Positions 1-8,814 are shown, counted from the first letter of the stretch. The stretch is 64,000 bases of DNA from Bradyrhizobium cenepequi (GCF_020329485.1 NZ_JAGKJI010000020.1:54790-118789), one strand, 5' to 3'. Numbers and translations: made by a program. Notes: generated by a model not told the origin, from the letters alone.

Positions 1-630
1 ATCGGGGTCGATTGGTACACGAGGCTCGAACAGGGCCGCAGCGTCAGCCCGTCGCTGACGACGATCGACGCCCTGGCGCGGGCGCTGCGGCTGACCAAGG
101 CCGAGCACGCCCATCTGCGGGCACTGATCCGCGATGCCGATCGGCGACCTTTCATCGCGGAGGTGGTGCCACCTGCGATCCGGCGCACGGTGGAGAGCTT
201 GAATCAGCCAGCCTACATCACCGGGCGGCGCTGGGACATCCTGGCCTGGAACGAGGCCGCGGAACAAACCTTCGGCTTCGGCCGACTTCCGCCGACCGAT
301 CGCAACGTGCTCATCTGCATGCTGACCAATGAGGCGACGCGGCGTTTGTTCGGTCCGTCATGGACCGATGAAGCCCGCCGGATGGTGGCCCAGTTTCGGG
401 CAACCCACGACCTTTGGGCGGGCGATCCTGCCTTTCTCGACCTGCTCGAGCGGTTGCAGCACGGGTGCCGCGAATTCGCCCAGTGGTGGGGCGCGCACGA
501 TATCAAAAGCAGTGTGTCGGGCCGCAAGGTGCTCAGCCACCCCAAGAGGGGCCACCTGGCGTTCGAATATGCGAGTTTTCAGGCCAATGACGATCCGGCG
601 CTGAAACTCATCATCTACACGGCGGCCTGA
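1..630 (+). CDS. XRE-family regulator with MmyB-like ligand-binding domain (5' truncated by window)
   Basis: The reading frame is open from base 1 and ends at the TGA at 628-630, so the start lies outside the window. The visible N-terminal part (WYTRLEQGR, then LTTIDALARALRL) matches the recognition end of an XRE helix-turn-helix. The rest matches the MmyB-like PAS-type domain: WDILAWNEAAE, then an Arg/Trp-rich middle (DEARRMVAQFR), a WW pair, and a closing KLIIYTA strand. Family members are one-component regulators, usually with a divergent oxidoreductase or transporter target. No target is visible here because the 5' side is missing. The downstream gene is separated by about 310 bases and need not be related. 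Confidence 0.85.
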   Translation: MGVDWYTRLEQGRSVSPSLTTIDALARALRLTKAEHAHLRALIRDADRRPFIAEVVPPAIRRTVESLNQPAYITGRRWDILAWNEAAEQTFGFGRLPPTDRNVLICMLTNEATRRLFGPSWTDEARRMVAQFRATHDLWAGDPAFLDLLERLQHGCREFAQWWGAHDIKSSVSGRKVLSHPKRGHLAFEYASFQANDDPALKLIIYTAA

Positions 631-940
631 CCCGTGCGACTACGGGGGCGGCCCTAAAAAACGGGGAACAAACTTGGAAATGGCCCGTTTCATTAGAAAT
701 GTATCGAGCGGCTAAACCCGAATTTTGTGGGCGCCGCCATAAGGTTAGGAGGAATGCCACCGACGCCGCGGCGAGCTGTGCAGGTGCACAAGGATTAGGT
801 GCATCGCACAACGATCAGGCGGTCAAACCACAACATTTGGACTTCCTGTCACGTCGCCGTGACATATATCATCCAGACGGACCACCAGAGTCCGGACGAT
901 GGGATATAGCGCCAGAGAGGCGGGCGCGCCGAGGACGAAT
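631..940. other. Intergenic region, no gene supported
   Basis: About 310 bases lie between the MmyB-type regulator and the hydrolase. A strong-looking AGGAGG sits just before an ATG at 754, but that frame stops after 14 codons. A longer frame at 699-944 has unremarkable composition and no recognisable domain. The promoter of the hydrolase is presumably here, but I cannot place it. Confidence 0.4.
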
Positions 941-1855
941 ATGAAACGTGGAATTACCGTTCTGCTTTCACTTACCGTGCTTGTAACTGGCGCGTATTTC
1001 ACCGCCAGCAAGTGGGCTATCCGTCACGAGACAGTCAGGTTCTATGACGCGGCCCGCGACAACCGCCTCGTTCCCGTCAACGTGGCCGTACGGTGGGACA
1101 AGGAGATGCAGGCCAACGCCGGGATGATCACGCTGCCGGTGGCGATCCTCAACCACGGCAACACGGTCAAGAACAGCGAGTACTCATTCCTCGCCAACAT
1201 CTTTGCGGCGCGCGGCTATCTGGTGATCAGCCCTCAGCACGACCTACCGACGGACCCGCCGATGGTGACCAAGGTCGGCGAGCTCTATGTCGGCCGCCTG
1301 CCGCAAATCCAGCGCGGCGTGGCCAACATCCACTTCGCCATCGAGCAAATGAAGAAGATCCAGCCCAATGCCGACTACGCCAAGGTCACCATGGTCGGAC
1401 ATTCGATGGGCGGCGACATCTCGATGTACTTCGCCAAGCAGTATCCCGACGAGATCAAGAAGGTCGTTACGCTGGATAATCTGCGCGTGCCGTTCCTGAC
1501 CGACGCCAAGTTCAAGATCCTGTCCTTCCGCTCGAAGGACACCCAGTTCAAGCCTGATCCGGGCGTCGTGCCGGATGCCGAGCAGTGCGAGAAGTCCGGC
1601 ATCACGGTGGTGAACACCAACTTCCAGCACAACGACATGCGCGATACCGGGCCGGACGTGGCGAAGAGCTCGATCCAGGCGATGCTCGACAAGTTCCTGG
1701 TCGATGCCGACAGCGATGTGGCGCCGGTCGACACCAGGAGTGCGCCGCCGAAAATCCTCGAGCCGGGGCCGGTCTCACTCTATGTTCCGGACCCCTCGAC
1801 GAAGAACGTCCGGAGGACGGAAACCGAGAAGGATCGCTCGGCGGTACCAAACTGA
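941..1855 (+). CDS. Alpha/beta-hydrolase, membrane-anchored or secreted
   Basis: This 304-residue protein opens with a short basic segment and a hydrophobic stretch (about residues 4-22), consistent with a signal anchor or uncleaved signal peptide. A classic nucleophile elbow, GHSMGG, lies at residues 153-158 with Ser155 as the probable nucleophile. An HG-type oxyanion region (ILNHGN) comes earlier, near residue 70. A Pro-rich, Lys/Arg/Glu-rich tail follows the domain. I chose the ATG at 941 over the in-frame ATG at 899 because GAGGA lies just upstream of 941 and nothing similar precedes 899. The substrate cannot be inferred. The fold suggests an esterase or lipase-like enzyme acting outside the cytoplasm. 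Confidence 0.8.
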   Translation: MKRGITVLLSLTVLVTGAYFTASKWAIRHETVRFYDAARDNRLVPVNVAVRWDKEMQANAGMITLPVAILNHGNTVKNSEYSFLANIFAARGYLVISPQHDLPTDPPMVTKVGELYVGRLPQIQRGVANIHFAIEQMKKIQPNADYAKVTMVGHSMGGDISMYFAKQYPDEIKKVVTLDNLRVPFLTDAKFKILSFRSKDTQFKPDPGVVPDAEQCEKSGITVVNTNFQHNDMRDTGPDVAKSSIQAMLDKFLVDADSDVAPVDTRSAPPKILEPGPVSLYVPDPSTKNVRRTETEKDRSAVPN

Positions 1856-1945
1856 CCTCTGCCCCTGCGCTCGGCTCAGCCACGCGGCGCATTGACCCTT
1901 TCCCGGTCTCGGCCCACATAATCTTCGCTGTAAGGGCGAGGATTC

Positions 1946-2710
1946 ATGGCTGCCGAACCGACCAAACCGAAATCCGGGAGCGACATCGCTCCGCCGTCGG
2001 GCGAGGCTCGCAAGTCCGGCCGCTTGCCGGAGGCACCTCCGTCGAGCTCCGCGGATATCGCCGCCTTCGTTGCCAAGGCGCGTGCGATGTCGCCACATCA
2101 TGCCGGCGGGAGCGGAAGGCTGATTTTCGCACTGGACGCCACGATGAGCCGGCAGCCGACTTGGGACATGGCCTGCGCGCTGCAGGCGGACATGTTTCGC
2201 GAGGCCGCCGCCCTGGGCAGCCTTGATATCCGCCTGGTCTATTACCGCGGTTTCAACGAATGCCGGGCGACGGGATGGATTTCCGACAGCGCCAGACTTG
2301 CCAGACTGATGGCCAAGATCGATTGCCAGGGCGGCAATACGCAGATCGGCAAAGTGCTGTCCGAAACGCGCCGCGAAGCGGTCGCCTCGGGCGTGCGGGC
2401 CGTGGTGTTCGTCGGCGACGCCATGGAGGAGCCCGTCGATGAACTCTGCGCCAAGGCTGGCGAACTCGGGCTGCTCAAGGTGCCTGTATTCATGTTCCAG
2501 GAGGGCGGCGATGCCATCGCAGAGCAGGCGTTCCGCGAGATTGCGCGGCTGACCGGCGGCGCCTATTGCCGCTTCGATCCCGGTGCGGCGGCGCAATTGC
2601 GCGAGCTGCTGCGCGCGGCTGCCGCCTACGCCACTGGTGGCCGCGAGGCGCTGCTGCAGTTGTCGAAAACGGCAAGCGGCGCGGCGAACCTGATCGGCCA
2701 GATGAAGTGA
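1946..2710 (+). CDS. VWA-domain protein paired with a DnaJ-domain protein
   Basis: The 254-residue protein has a Pro/Ser-rich N-terminus (to about residue 45) followed by a von Willebrand A-type fold. It carries LIFALDATMS, in which D64-x-T-x-S fits the first MIDAS motif (usually DxSxS), then GGNTQIGK with a candidate metal-binding Thr, and VVFVGDAMEE with the later Asp. There is no signal peptide, so it is probably cytoplasmic. VWA domains usually act as metal-dependent protein-interaction modules. The next gene on the same strand encodes a J-domain membrane protein 124 bases downstream, so the two may form a chaperone-linked unit; this is inference from neighbourhood only. Confidence 0.75.
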   Translation: MAAEPTKPKSGSDIAPPSGEARKSGRLPEAPPSSSADIAAFVAKARAMSPHHAGGSGRLIFALDATMSRQPTWDMACALQADMFREAAALGSLDIRLVYYRGFNECRATGWISDSARLARLMAKIDCQGGNTQIGKVLSETRREAVASGVRAVVFVGDAMEEPVDELCAKAGELGLLKVPVFMFQEGGDAIAEQAFREIARLTGGAYCRFDPGAAAQLRELLRAAAAYATGGREALLQLSKTASGAANLIGQMK

Positions 2711-2834
2711 CCGTGCTGGGGTATCAGCTTCGTCCGGGGTTCAAGCCTGTGTCCGCTGCGCCGGTGACGTTGCCGCTTTCCGTCAGGACCGGGCTCGCGG
2801 TGCTTTTCCTCGCCGCCGCGATTATATTGCGCCT

Positions 2835-3551
2835 ATGCCAACTCTGATTGCCGGCGTCGTCGCCGTTGTCACGCTTTATCTCTTGCTGCAGATGCTTCGC
2901 GCCGCCAATCCGGCGATGCTGGCGCGCGCGATCAAGATCATCGGCGGCGTGTTGTCACTCGCAGTTGCCGCCTATACCGGCATCAGGGGAGAGCTTGCGG
3001 TGGCGATCCCGCTCGGGATCTTTGGTGCAGGCCTGCTCGGCTGGTCGCCGAACGTGCTCGGCAATATCGGCAGCATCTTTGGCGGCGCGCAGCGCTCCGC
3101 CGGACAAAGTTCGCGCGTGCGTTCGAGATACCTCGACATGAGTCTCGACCACGACACTGGCGTGCTGTCGGGCCGGATCGTGGAAGGGCCGAATGCCGGC
3201 CGCTCGCTCGACGAGTTCGACCTTCAGGAATTGCTGGCGATGGCCGCTGGCTTCGACGCCGAGAGCGTCACCTTACTTGAAAGCTATCTGGACCGCCGGT
3301 TTCCCGCTTGGCGTCAGGACGCGCAGGGCAACGGGGCAGGGGGGCAGCGCCGCGCGACGCCGGGCGGCAAAATGACGGAGGAGGAGGCCTACCAGATCCT
3401 TGGCTTGAAGCCGGGAGCGTCGCGTGACGAGATCAGCCGGGCGCACCGCACCCTCATGAAGAAACTGCATCCCGACCAAGGGGGGTCGACGTACCTCGCT
3501 GCCCGTGTAAACGAGGCCAAGGATACCTTGCTTCGCACCCATTCTAGCTAA
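2835..3551 (+). CDS. Membrane-anchored DnaJ-domain protein
   Basis: This 238-residue protein has an N-terminal hydrophobic region with two or three predicted membrane segments (about residues 3-22, 35-50 and 54-72). A soluble middle region follows, then a C-terminal J domain from about residue 185. The J domain carries the Hsp70-activating HPD triad at 212-214 (KKLHPDQGG) and helix-III-like ARVNEAKDTLL. The membrane-N/J-C layout resembles Pam18/TIM14 and DjlA-like proteins. It probably recruits DnaK to the inner membrane. It follows the VWA gene on the same strand. No clear Shine-Dalgarno precedes the ATG. Confidence 0.85.
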   Translation: MPTLIAGVVAVVTLYLLLQMLRAANPAMLARAIKIIGGVLSLAVAAYTGIRGELAVAIPLGIFGAGLLGWSPNVLGNIGSIFGGAQRSAGQSSRVRSRYLDMSLDHDTGVLSGRIVEGPNAGRSLDEFDLQELLAMAAGFDAESVTLLESYLDRRFPAWRQDAQGNGAGGQRRATPGGKMTEEEAYQILGLKPGASRDEISRAHRTLMKKLHPDQGGSTYLAARVNEAKDTLLRTHSS

Positions 3552-3733
3552 CTCCGGCAACGCTACCAAACGCTACAAACCGAGAGTTGCTCCTGCTTCT
3601 CTGTGCTGACGCCCCGTCTCGCCCGCCGTTGTCCGGCGTGGTCGACCCTGTTCTCGAAAGTTTAACCGTAAATCCTTGCCGAGAAGTTTTCGGAAGGGAA
3701 CGAGGAGCTGTCGCTGCTGCAGACCGACGCAAC

Positions 3734-3761
3734 AAAGCCGGCGCTGGTGGGCGCCGGCTTT
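3734..3761. terminator. Bidirectional stem-loop terminator
   Basis: AAAGCCGGCGC and GCGCCGGCTTT pair as an 11-bp stem with a short loop. It lies between the J-domain gene and the convergent carboxypeptidase gene. A/T runs on both flanks allow termination in both directions, although the T-tracts are short. Confidence 0.65.
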
Positions 3762-3786
3762 GCGATTTCGAGATGGGGTCGAAAGA

Positions 3787-5652
3787 TCAGTTGCGGATGG
3801 TGATGCAGGAGATGTCGGCGCGTTTCAGCGTCCGGCACGCCGCCTCGGCCTGCTCGCGCTCGAGACCGGCAAAACGGGCGCGATAAAGCTTGCGGTTATC
3901 CTTGCCAACGACCGGCTCGGTGAACGGATCGGCCTTGCCGAGCAGGCCGCGCGACTGGTTGCGCGCAAGATCGATGCGCTGGCGCGCCTCGTCTTCGCTT
4001 TCGAGCGCGCCGACCTGGATGATCCAGCCGGTGTGCACGGCGGCCTGCGTCGACTTGGCAACCGCGGCGGGTTGCATCGCTTGCGGCTGTACCGCGGCGA
4101 CCGTCTGGGGTGCCGAGGTGGATGGCTGCAGGCTCGACGCGGGCAGCACGCCGAGGATGCCATTGCCGGTGCCGAACCCCGGGGGCTGCGCTGGCATTTC
4201 GATCCTGGCTGTCGGCTTGGCGGCCTCGGGCTTCGGCGCGTCGCTCTTGGCGACTTCGGCGCCTGCAACGACCGCACTGGAGGTCTCAGCCACTTCCGGA
4301 CGAGCCGGAATCGCATTCGTCACCGGCGGCGCCGGCTGGGACGGCCCGGCGGAGGCGACCTTGGTGCCGCCGGCCTTGACCTGAACCGTCTTCACCTTGA
4401 CCGGCTTCATCGGCTCGACCGAGCCCGGGATGATGACCATCGGCTGGCTCTGGATCACGCCGTTGGTGAAGGGCGCGGGTTCGGACTTCGGTTCAGATTT
4501 GGGCTCCGGCTTGGCCGCTTGCGCAACCTTCGCCGGCGGCGGGGGAAGGGCGGCGGCCGCTGCGGCCATCAGTGATGCCTTTGCGGCGGGGCGCGGGGCG
4601 GCCGGAGTGAGCGCTGCCACGGCGGGCTCGGCGGAGGCGGTGGCGCTCGAGGTGACCCGCGCCGGCTGGTCGTTGCCGCGGGACGGAGTATCAGCGCCTG
4701 CCACGTCGGTATTGCCATCCGCGACATTCTTCTCGGTGATGGCGGCTGCAGTGCGGACGGTTGCGGCCTTCTCGAGGTTCTCGGCGAGCAGGCCGCGCAT
4801 CATGGCGTCGCGCGAGCCGCCGCTGCGGCCACCCATCACCACGCCGACAAGATGGCGGTTGCCGCGTCGTATCGAGCTAACGAGATTGAAGCCGGAAGCG
4901 CGAGTGTAGCCGGTTTTGATGCCGTCGATGCCCTCGACCTTGCCGAGCAGGTGGTTGTGATTGCGGATCGACTGTCCCCGATAATTGAACACGGTGGTCG
5001 AGAAGTACCGATAATAGCGCGGGAACCGATCCTGGATCGCCCGGCCGAGGACGGCCTGGTCGCGCGCGGTCGTCACCTGCTCATCGTTGGGCAGGCCCGA
5101 GGCGTTGCGGTAGACCGTCTTGCTCATGCCGAGCGAACGAGCCTTCCGCGTCATCATCTTGGCGAAGTCGTCCTCATCGCCCCCAATCGCTTCAGCAATC
5201 ACCACGGCGGCGTCATTGGCGGAACGCGTCACGAGACCCTTGATGGCGTCCTCGACCCTGATGGTCTGGCCGGGCCGGAGGCCGAGCTTGGTGGGAGCCT
5301 GCTCGGACGCGTGCTCGGAAACCTGCATTTCGGTGTCCAGCTTCATCCTGCCGGCCTCAAGGCGCTCGAACAGCAGATAAAGCGTCATGATCTTGGTCAG
5401 CGAGGCCGGGTGACGAAGACCATCGGGATTGTTGGATGCCAGCACCGCGCCGGAATTGCCGTCGACGATAATGGAGGAGAATTGGGGGCTATAGCTGTCG
5501 CGATCCACCTGATGCGAGCGCGCGTGATGACGGTGTCGGTAGCGACGCGCCTCGGCACTCTCGCTGGAGATCAGGATCACTGTGGTGAAGGTGATGAGCC
5601 CGAGAACGCCAACCCGCAATACGCGCGAGGAAGCGAAGGTTGTACGAAGCAT
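3787..5652 (-). CDS. D-alanyl-D-alanine carboxypeptidase with C-terminal SPOR domain
   Basis: This 621-residue penicillin-binding protein of the DacA (PBP5/6, S11) family trims the terminal D-Ala from peptidoglycan stem peptides in the periplasm. A signal peptide or anchor spans about residues 11-34. All three catalytic motifs are present: SxxK as SLTK at 84-87, SxN as SAN at 144-146, and KTG at 246-248. The region from about 320 to 530 is a long Ala/Pro/Lys-rich linker. The last ~80 residues (from HTGWIIQVGA) form a SPOR domain, which binds denuded glycan at the division site. The SPOR fusion replaces the usual amphipathic anchor and implies septal localisation. The gene is transcribed alone and converges on the J-domain gene. 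Confidence 0.93.
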   Translation of the reverse strand: MLRTTFASSRVLRVGVLGLITFTTVILISSESAEARRYRHRHHARSHQVDRDSYSPQFSSIIVDGNSGAVLASNNPDGLRHPASLTKIMTLYLLFERLEAGRMKLDTEMQVSEHASEQAPTKLGLRPGQTIRVEDAIKGLVTRSANDAAVVIAEAIGGDEDDFAKMMTRKARSLGMSKTVYRNASGLPNDEQVTTARDQAVLGRAIQDRFPRYYRYFSTTVFNYRGQSIRNHNHLLGKVEGIDGIKTGYTRASGFNLVSSIRRGNRHLVGVVMGGRSGGSRDAMMRGLLAENLEKAATVRTAAAITEKNVADGNTDVAGADTPSRGNDQPARVTSSATASAEPAVAALTPAAPRPAAKASLMAAAAAALPPPPAKVAQAAKPEPKSEPKSEPAPFTNGVIQSQPMVIIPGSVEPMKPVKVKTVQVKAGGTKVASAGPSQPAPPVTNAIPARPEVAETSSAVVAGAEVAKSDAPKPEAAKPTARIEMPAQPPGFGTGNGILGVLPASSLQPSTSAPQTVAAVQPQAMQPAAVAKSTQAAVHTGWIIQVGALESEDEARQRIDLARNQSRGLLGKADPFTEPVVGKDNRKLYRARFAGLEREQAEAACRTLKRADISCITIRN

Positions 5653-6054
5653 TTACTTCCCCGTCCCAATTTCTATCTTGATCACCGGCCTGTGAGGCAA
5701 AATTGTGCCCGCGGGCCGCTGACGTCCCCCTGTTCGACGATGGCTTCCGGAAACGAGGCTCCGGCTGCACCGGCCGCCCAGGGTCGCTGTTCTGGCTAAG
5801 ATGCTGTTCACAAACAGTTTTCAGGCTGCCTGTGGGAAGATGAACCCGTCCGGGAATCAAGGTAGGCGTGCCGAGTTTCCAAAAGCTTAATTAAGCGTTG
5901 CGTAAAGACCCGGGTTTTCGGCAAATCCGAACAATTTGTGCAATGCACAATATTTCTTGACTTGATTTTGCGGCGCACTAGTTTGACGGCGCGTTCGAGG
6001 TATCGGCCCGCCGCCGATGGGGTTTGCGCGAACAAGTCTTGGGAAAGGATTCCA
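5653..6054. other. Divergent promoter region between carboxypeptidase and phasin genes
   Basis: About 400 bases with no supported gene. The half nearest the phasin contains a perfect 7-1-7 palindrome (5936-5950), listed separately. The half nearest the carboxypeptidase is unremarkable to my reading. Confidence 0.5.
5936..5950. promoter_or_regulatory. Perfect palindrome upstream of phasin gene, candidate PhaR-type operator
   Basis: TTGTGCAATGCACAA is an exact inverted repeat with 7-base arms and a one-base centre, about 105 bases before the phasin ATG. Its core TGCAATGCA resembles the TGC-rich dyads bound by the polyhydroxyalkanoate regulator PhaR in alphaproteobacteria. The link to PhaR is inference from position and sequence. 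Confidence 0.55.
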
Positions 6055-6390
6055 ATGGTCAAGGTTGAAGATATTCAAAATTACGGAAAAGAGCAGCTTG
6101 AGTCGATTACGGCTTCCACGAGCAATCTGCAGAACGGCGTCCAGGCGATCGCGACCGCCTATGGCGACTACGCGAAGAAGTCGTTCGAGGACACCAAGTC
6201 GTTTGTGGAAAAGCTGTCCGGCGTGAAGTCGCTCGAGAAGGCGCTGGAAGCGCAGACCGAGTATGCCCGCTCGGCCTATGAAACCTTCGTTGCGGAATCG
6301 CAGAAGATCGCCGGCCTCTACAGCGACTGCGCCAAGCAGACCTTCAAGCCGTTCGAGGGCCTCGTCGCCAAATTCGGTCCCACGCACTGA
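6055..6390 (+). CDS. Phasin family protein
   Basis: This 111-residue protein is wholly helical in character, without Cys or Trp. It matches the phasin_2-type family, which coats polyhydroxybutyrate granules (QLESITASTSNLQNG, then AYGDYAKKSFEDTKSFVEKL, and FKPFEGLVAKFG near the end). Amphipathic repeats of Ala/Lys/Glu spaced for granule-surface binding run through residues 10-95. The ATG at 6055 is preceded by GGGAAAGGA at good spacing; an in-frame start at 5938 would run through the palindrome and lacks a ribosome site. A perfect palindrome lies upstream and a strong terminator follows, so it is a monocistronic unit that is probably highly expressed. Confidence 0.88.
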   Translation: MVKVEDIQNYGKEQLESITASTSNLQNGVQAIATAYGDYAKKSFEDTKSFVEKLSGVKSLEKALEAQTEYARSAYETFVAESQKIAGLYSDCAKQTFKPFEGLVAKFGPTH

Positions 6391-6414
6391 CCGGCGCTGC
6401 CCGAGTTCCCAATG

Positions 6415-6442
6415 AAAAGCCCGGCCTTCGGCCGGGCTTTTT
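6415..6442 (+). terminator. Rho-independent terminator after phasin gene
   Basis: AAAAGCCCGGCC and GGCCGGGCTTTT form a 12-bp stem with a TTC loop and end in a T-run. The near-symmetric structure could also serve the convergent TadG-like gene that ends at 6465. Confidence 0.85.
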
Positions 6443-6464
6443 GTTGGTTCGAGGAGATCGAAAA

Positions 6465-7865
6465 CTATCGCGCGACGCGCAGCTTGGAGAGCGAGGCGCC
6501 GATAGCGTTGAAGACCTGCGCCGTCTGGTTGGCTGACGTAACGAGATAGAAATTGCTCGTGCCGCTCGCACAATATTGCAGCACCTCCGAGGTCGGATCC
6601 CTACCGGTGTTGACCTGAACGGTGTAGATCGTGATCCCCGCCGCCTTGGCATTGTCGCAGAGGATCTTCTGACGGGCGTCGATCTGGGCCTCCTGGCTAG
6701 AGTACCGGTTTTTCGTATTCATGCCGTCGGACAGCAGGATAATGGCGTCCTTGTAGGTATAGTTCGGATCCTTTGCCGGGGCATTGAAAGGCGCCCCCGT
6801 ACCGAGCGTCATCCACGCCCATGCTAGGCCGATACTCTGATTGGTATAGTCCGTCGGCTCCATATTGTTGACCCGCGTCTTCAGGGCGCTCCAATCGTAG
6901 GTCAGCGGCATGATCAGCTGCAGATACAGGTTGTTCGTGGACTTGCAGAAGTTGCCGTACTCGTCCGCCTGGAAGAGCGTCGCCGGGATCGCCGGGTCTG
7001 GCGTCGTGTTCGTTGTATCGTAGTCTTTTGTGCGGTCTCTAAAACAGCCTGTCCATCGCGAGCGATCGCGGGTCCAAGTCTTGCTGTTTTGCTTGCACTG
7101 GGTTCGAGTCGAATACCTGGAACTGCTACAGGTTCCCCAAGAATCCGTCGCGGACAGGGTGTCCCAATAACTCCAGTCGATCCATGGCTGATTGGCGTTG
7201 CTCGCACCGGTGGCGTCCTTGCCGTAATTAACTTCTACGGAGAAGGGGACCACCGAAATGTAGATGTCGCCATTATCCTTGGCGAGCTTGCTGAGCTGGT
7301 CGATGAGACCGCCGGATCCTGCCACCGCGTTCTGCAGCGCCGTCATCTTGCCATCGTCCCGCATCGATAACGTATTGTCGAGCGCCATCGCGACCCGCAT
7401 CCGGACCGTGCCCCACAGTGAGGTAGAGCTGACCTTGAAGCCAAGGGTGTTAAGGTTTGCGAACCGCATGAATTCAGTACTCACGCTGCCGGAACCGTCG
7501 ACCTTGATGGTCGAACCGTTCCCGGTGCTCTGCGTATAGCTTGCGGTAATCGTCACCGACTTGGCATCGGAGTTCTTGTAAAGGGCGCCGAAATATTTTT
7601 GCGCCGTGCTGTTAACGTCCGAGGTCGATATCGTGCCGTTGGTTAGATCCTTCGCCACCATCAGCGCTGTCGAGTCGAGCGCCGCCTGCATGGAGGAGCG
7701 GGCCGAGTTGACGCGGGAATAGTCGATCGCGGCGCCGACGAAGCTGATGATCGGAACCGAAGCCAGGGCAAAAATGACCGCTATATTACCTTGATCGGCG
7801 CCGGCGAACCGGCGGGCCGCCGTGTGGAGGCGGTCGAAAATAGATGTGACGGGCATGGCGTTCAC
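6465..7865 (-). CDS. TadE/TadG-like pilus-assembly protein with VWA domain
   Basis: The 466-residue protein has a TadE/TadG-type N-terminus: a basic leader, then QGNIAVIFALASVPIISF forming one transmembrane helix at about residues 24-45, followed by the typical AIDYSR and QAALDSTALMVAKDL. The periplasmic part contains a VWA fold with a MIDAS-like DNTLSMRDD, a later LSDGMNTKN loop, and several paired cysteines in a loop-rich middle section. TadG-like proteins sit at the inner membrane and are accessory to Flp/Tad pili or related secretion. No other tad gene is visible nearby, so this copy is orphaned and its role in pilus assembly is uncertain. An in-frame ATG at 7856 is an equally possible start. 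Confidence 0.85.
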   Translation of the reverse strand: MNAMPVTSIFDRLHTAARRFAGADQGNIAVIFALASVPIISFVGAAIDYSRVNSARSSMQAALDSTALMVAKDLTNGTISTSDVNSTAQKYFGALYKNSDAKSVTITASYTQSTGNGSTIKVDGSGSVSTEFMRFANLNTLGFKVSSTSLWGTVRMRVAMALDNTLSMRDDGKMTALQNAVAGSGGLIDQLSKLAKDNGDIYISVVPFSVEVNYGKDATGASNANQPWIDWSYWDTLSATDSWGTCSSSRYSTRTQCKQNSKTWTRDRSRWTGCFRDRTKDYDTTNTTPDPAIPATLFQADEYGNFCKSTNNLYLQLIMPLTYDWSALKTRVNNMEPTDYTNQSIGLAWAWMTLGTGAPFNAPAKDPNYTYKDAIILLSDGMNTKNRYSSQEAQIDARQKILCDNAKAAGITIYTVQVNTGRDPTSEVLQYCASGTSNFYLVTSANQTAQVFNAIGASLSKLRVAR

Positions 7866-8282
7866 CGCAATCTGGTTGTGCTGCCATTTCTCAGTCCGCC
7901 GCTAAATAGGTGGTAAACCGGTCCTCATAAAAACGGGTCAAAGCCAAGATAAAGCCGGCCGGTAGGGCGAAAGCGACCCTATTATCAATGGTTGCTAAAC
8001 GGGCAGTCGGCTTCCTTTGTCAAATCCGCCAGAAACGATTAACCTTGGTGTGAGCGCCGAGACCCGGGAGTCGGGCCGGCCGGCCCCGCGCGGGAGCGAT
8101 GCTTCCGTGCTTGCAGCGGGACGAAGCCGGGCCCATATTGTGTCCTGCCGACCCAGCAAAGGATCGGATCGGGAAACGGCGATGTCTTGAGCGTGCTGGA
8201 AGTTCCGTGGCGACTGCCCTCGGCGTTGCGCAACCTCCAAGTGCGCTAACGTGTTTCCTTTGGGATGTCGAACGCCTGAGCC
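7866..8282. other. Divergent intergenic region, no gene supported
   Basis: About 416 bases between the TadG-like gene and clpS. Small open frames on both strands have no domain signature or ribosome site. It must carry promoters for both genes, but I cannot assign -35/-10 boxes with confidence. Confidence 0.4.
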
Positions 8283-8681
8283 ATGTCGCAGACAATCTTC
8301 GCAATCAATTCGCCCGTATCGGCGCTTGCCGCATCGTCAGCGCCCCGCACGGGCAACGACGAGGGCCGTAGTGGGGGGACGGGAGGTCCGTCCACGTCGG
8401 TCATCACCAAGGTCAAGCCGAAGACCAAGCGCCCCAATCTGTACCGCGTCCTGATCTTGAACGACGACTATACGCCGATGGAGTTCGTCGTTCATGTTTT
8501 GGAGAAATTCTTCAACAAGGATGCGGAAGCCGCGACCAAGATCATGCTACACGTCCACCACCACGGTATCGGGGAGTGCGGCGTTTTCACCTATGAGATT
8601 GCCGAGACCAAGGTGACCCAGGTGATGGATTTTGCGCGGAAGCACCAACATCCGTTGCAATGCGTGATGGAAAAGAAGTAA
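8283..8681 (+). CDS. clpS: ATP-dependent Clp protease adaptor ClpS
   Basis: ClpS delivers N-degron substrates to ClpAP and inhibits other ClpA substrates. The 132-residue protein has a variable low-complexity N-terminal arm (to about residue 48), then the conserved core: PNLYRVLILNDDYTPMEFVV, the helix with MLHVHHHGIGECGVF, and the closing KHQHPLQCVMEKK. The N-degron pocket residues (NDD, the Met-rich and His regions) are all recognisable. It lies directly upstream of clpA on the same strand, the usual alphaproteobacterial order, but 302 bases apart. No convincing ribosome site precedes the ATG, and the long arm before TKVKPKTKRPNLYR means a downstream start is possible. Confidence 0.95.
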   Translation: MSQTIFAINSPVSALAASSAPRTGNDEGRSGGTGGPSTSVITKVKPKTKRPNLYRVLILNDDYTPMEFVVHVLEKFFNKDAEAATKIMLHVHHHGIGECGVFTYEIAETKVTQVMDFARKHQHPLQCVMEKK

Positions 8682-8754
8682 CGCGGGCCTGGCATCGAAG
8701 GCTCGCCGCGAAGCGGAACGGGTCTTGCATTTGATTTGCCTGACGGAAGCGGAC

Positions 8755-8814
8755 GGCGTTCCGTTGAATGGCGTTCCGTTGAATGGCGTTCCGTTGAATG
8801 GCGTTCCGTTGAAT
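8755..8814 (+). repeat. Tandem repeat, 15 bp x 4
   Basis: The unit GGCGTTCCGTTGAAT occurs four times without a mismatch between clpS and clpA. The unit length keeps any overlapping frame open, but no real gene is supported across it. Such a perfect short array is prone to copy-number change. Confidence 0.95.

Noticed and set aside
754..798. AGGAGG directly before an ATG
   Set aside because: The frame ends after 14 codons and the spacing to the ATG is too short for a normal start.
7090..7112. GGGTTCGAGTCGAATACC resembling a tRNA T-arm
   Set aside because: It lies inside the TadG-like gene and the rest of a tRNA cloverleaf is absent.
7995..8240. Minus-strand frame upstream of clpS
   Set aside because: No homology pattern, Arg/Ser-rich composition and no ribosome site.
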